Made by a program: the position numbers and the translations under genes. From Candidatus Parcubacteria bacterium (GTDB taxonomy: Bacteria; Patescibacteriota; Patescibacteriia; UBA1558; GWA2-36-10): 7,484 nucleotides of DNA. Each line of letters starts with the position of its first letter. Position 1 is the first letter of the stretch. Positions 6,861 to 7,484 of the stretch are shown in pieces. Location: contig JAHFJB010000015.1 in NCBI GenBank assembly GCA_023246135.1, positions 1-7,484 of the forward strand. Direction: 5' to 3'. The notes under the pieces are model-generated. The model searched no databases. It was not told the origin of the DNA and saw nothing but the letters and a program-made list of their open reading frames with translations.

Positions 6861-7484
6861 TCAAGAAATGCTCTGAGCCACCTTGAACATAGGAAGCATA
6901 ATAGCTGCGACCATACCGCCGACACCCACACCCATGATAACAAGAATCATCGGCTCTATCAGCGAAGTCAGGCCTACTACCAAATTATCAATTTCTCGGC
7001 CGTAAAAACTGCTTAGTCTCTCCAAAACATTGTCCAATTTACCGGTACGCTCGCCTATGACCATCATTTGCCCCAACATCTTGGGCATAAGTGGTGATTT
7101 GACAAACAAAGTAGCAATAGAATTACCGCCCTCTACTTCATCAACTGTATCTAGTATTAATTTCTGATAAGCACGGTTATCCACAACCTCAGCGGTAATG
7201 GCTAGAGCTGAAGCAATTGGCACTCCGCCTCTAATAAGCGTTGACAAACCTCTGGTAAAACGGACAATATAAATTTTTTTAAACAGAGGGCCAAAGATCG
7301 GGATTTGAATCTTGACAGCATCCCAAGTAACTTTGCCTGGTTTGGATCGCGTCCAAAATCTCATAAAAACTATGAGACCGGCTGTACCAAAAAGTATCCA
7401 CGCCCAATCTTTGGACATAAACTCAGATATGCTAATAAGTATACGAGTAAGTAAGGGCAATTCAGCTCCAGTTTCTTTGAGCAT
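6861..7484 (-). CDS. pilC: type IV pilus platform protein PilC (GspF family), C-terminal half
   Basis: 207 residues reach the window edge. The Met at 7484 is most likely internal, since full GspF/PilC proteins are about 400 aa and this part begins within the linker (KETGAELPLLTRILI). Seen: a membrane segment at ~28-44, then the second cytoplasmic GspF domain: VRFTRGLSTLIRGGVPIASAL (74-94), MVIGERTGKLDNVLERLSSFYGREID (141-166). The C-terminal membrane segment SLIEPMILVIMGVGVGGMVAAIMLP (174-198) has the conserved EP. PilC is the inner-membrane platform that contacts the PilB/PilT motor ATPases and the minor-pilin base; the motor genes are probably just upstream, outside the window. It ends with TGA, and the A1 promoter follows at once. 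No terminator separates them, so read-through into A1 is possible. Confidence 0.95.
   Translation of the reverse strand: MLKETGAELPLLTRILISISEFMSKDWAWILFGTAGLIVFMRFWTRSKPGKVTWDAVKIQIPIFGPLFKKIYIVRFTRGLSTLIRGGVPIASALAITAEVVDNRAYQKLILDTVDEVEGGNSIATLFVKSPLMPKMLGQMMVIGERTGKLDNVLERLSSFYGREIDNLVVGLTSLIEPMILVIMGVGVGGMVAAIMLPMFKVAQSIS

Noticed and set aside
7482..7484. ATG at the window edge as the true pilC start
   Set aside because: The protein from there begins within the GspF linker and lacks the first GspF domain; the gene continues outside the window.

Overview
The window is AT-rich bacterial DNA in which every supported gene lies on the minus strand, so transcription runs from position 7484 towards position 1. 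It holds most of a type IV pilus (T4P) assembly locus running directly into a DNA ligase gene. The gene set, the pilin N-termini (GFTLVELLVVIAIIGILS...) and the LigA N-terminus ([10 protein letters not shown] in place of the usual DAEYD) resemble Candidate Phyla Radiation bacteria (Patescibacteria, Parcubacteria-like). That assignment rests on memory of the families, not on a search. UGA is used as a stop, so this is not the UGA=Gly code of Gracilibacteria or Absconditabacteria.

Layout in transcription order. (1) 7484-6861: C-terminal half of the inner-membrane platform protein PilC/GspF, cut by the window edge. (2) 6860-6710: a promoter (TTGTTA, 17-base spacer, TGC-TATAAT), a structured leader of about 108 nt and a very strong Shine-Dalgarno site. 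(3) 6709-6281: major-type prepilin A1. (4) 6250-6208: intrinsic terminator whose U-tract doubles as the -35 region of the next promoter. (5) 6178-5717: paralogous prepilin A2, apparently leaderless. (6) 5696-5268: a pilin-like protein without a prepilin cleavage motif. (7) 5219-4437: prepilin peptidase PilD, with an extended -10 just upstream and a perfect 23-bp palindrome centred on its start codon. (8) 4409-1300: four minor pilins, GspH/FimT-like, PilV-like, PilW-like and PilX-like, packed with 12-bp to minus 1-bp spacing. (9) 1298-1: NAD-dependent DNA ligase ligA, starting one base after the PilX-like stop codon and truncated by the window edge in its zinc finger.

How the genes fit together: PilD would cleave and methylate the prepilins; PilC would be the platform on which they polymerise; H/V/W/X minor pilins would form the priming tip; A1 and A2 would be alternative or successive shaft subunits under separate signals. 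LigA, coupled to the last minor pilin, has no structural role in a pilus. It may simply be co-transcribed, or it may point to a link with DNA uptake (inference). Nothing here is an obviously new system. The most informative observations are the repeated TGnTATAAT-plus-leaderless arrangement, the palindrome over the pilD start, the motif-less pilin-like protein, and two catalytic-site substitutions in LigA. No stretch over 300 bases lacks a gene, and no tRNA, rRNA, CRISPR or insertion sequence was seen.
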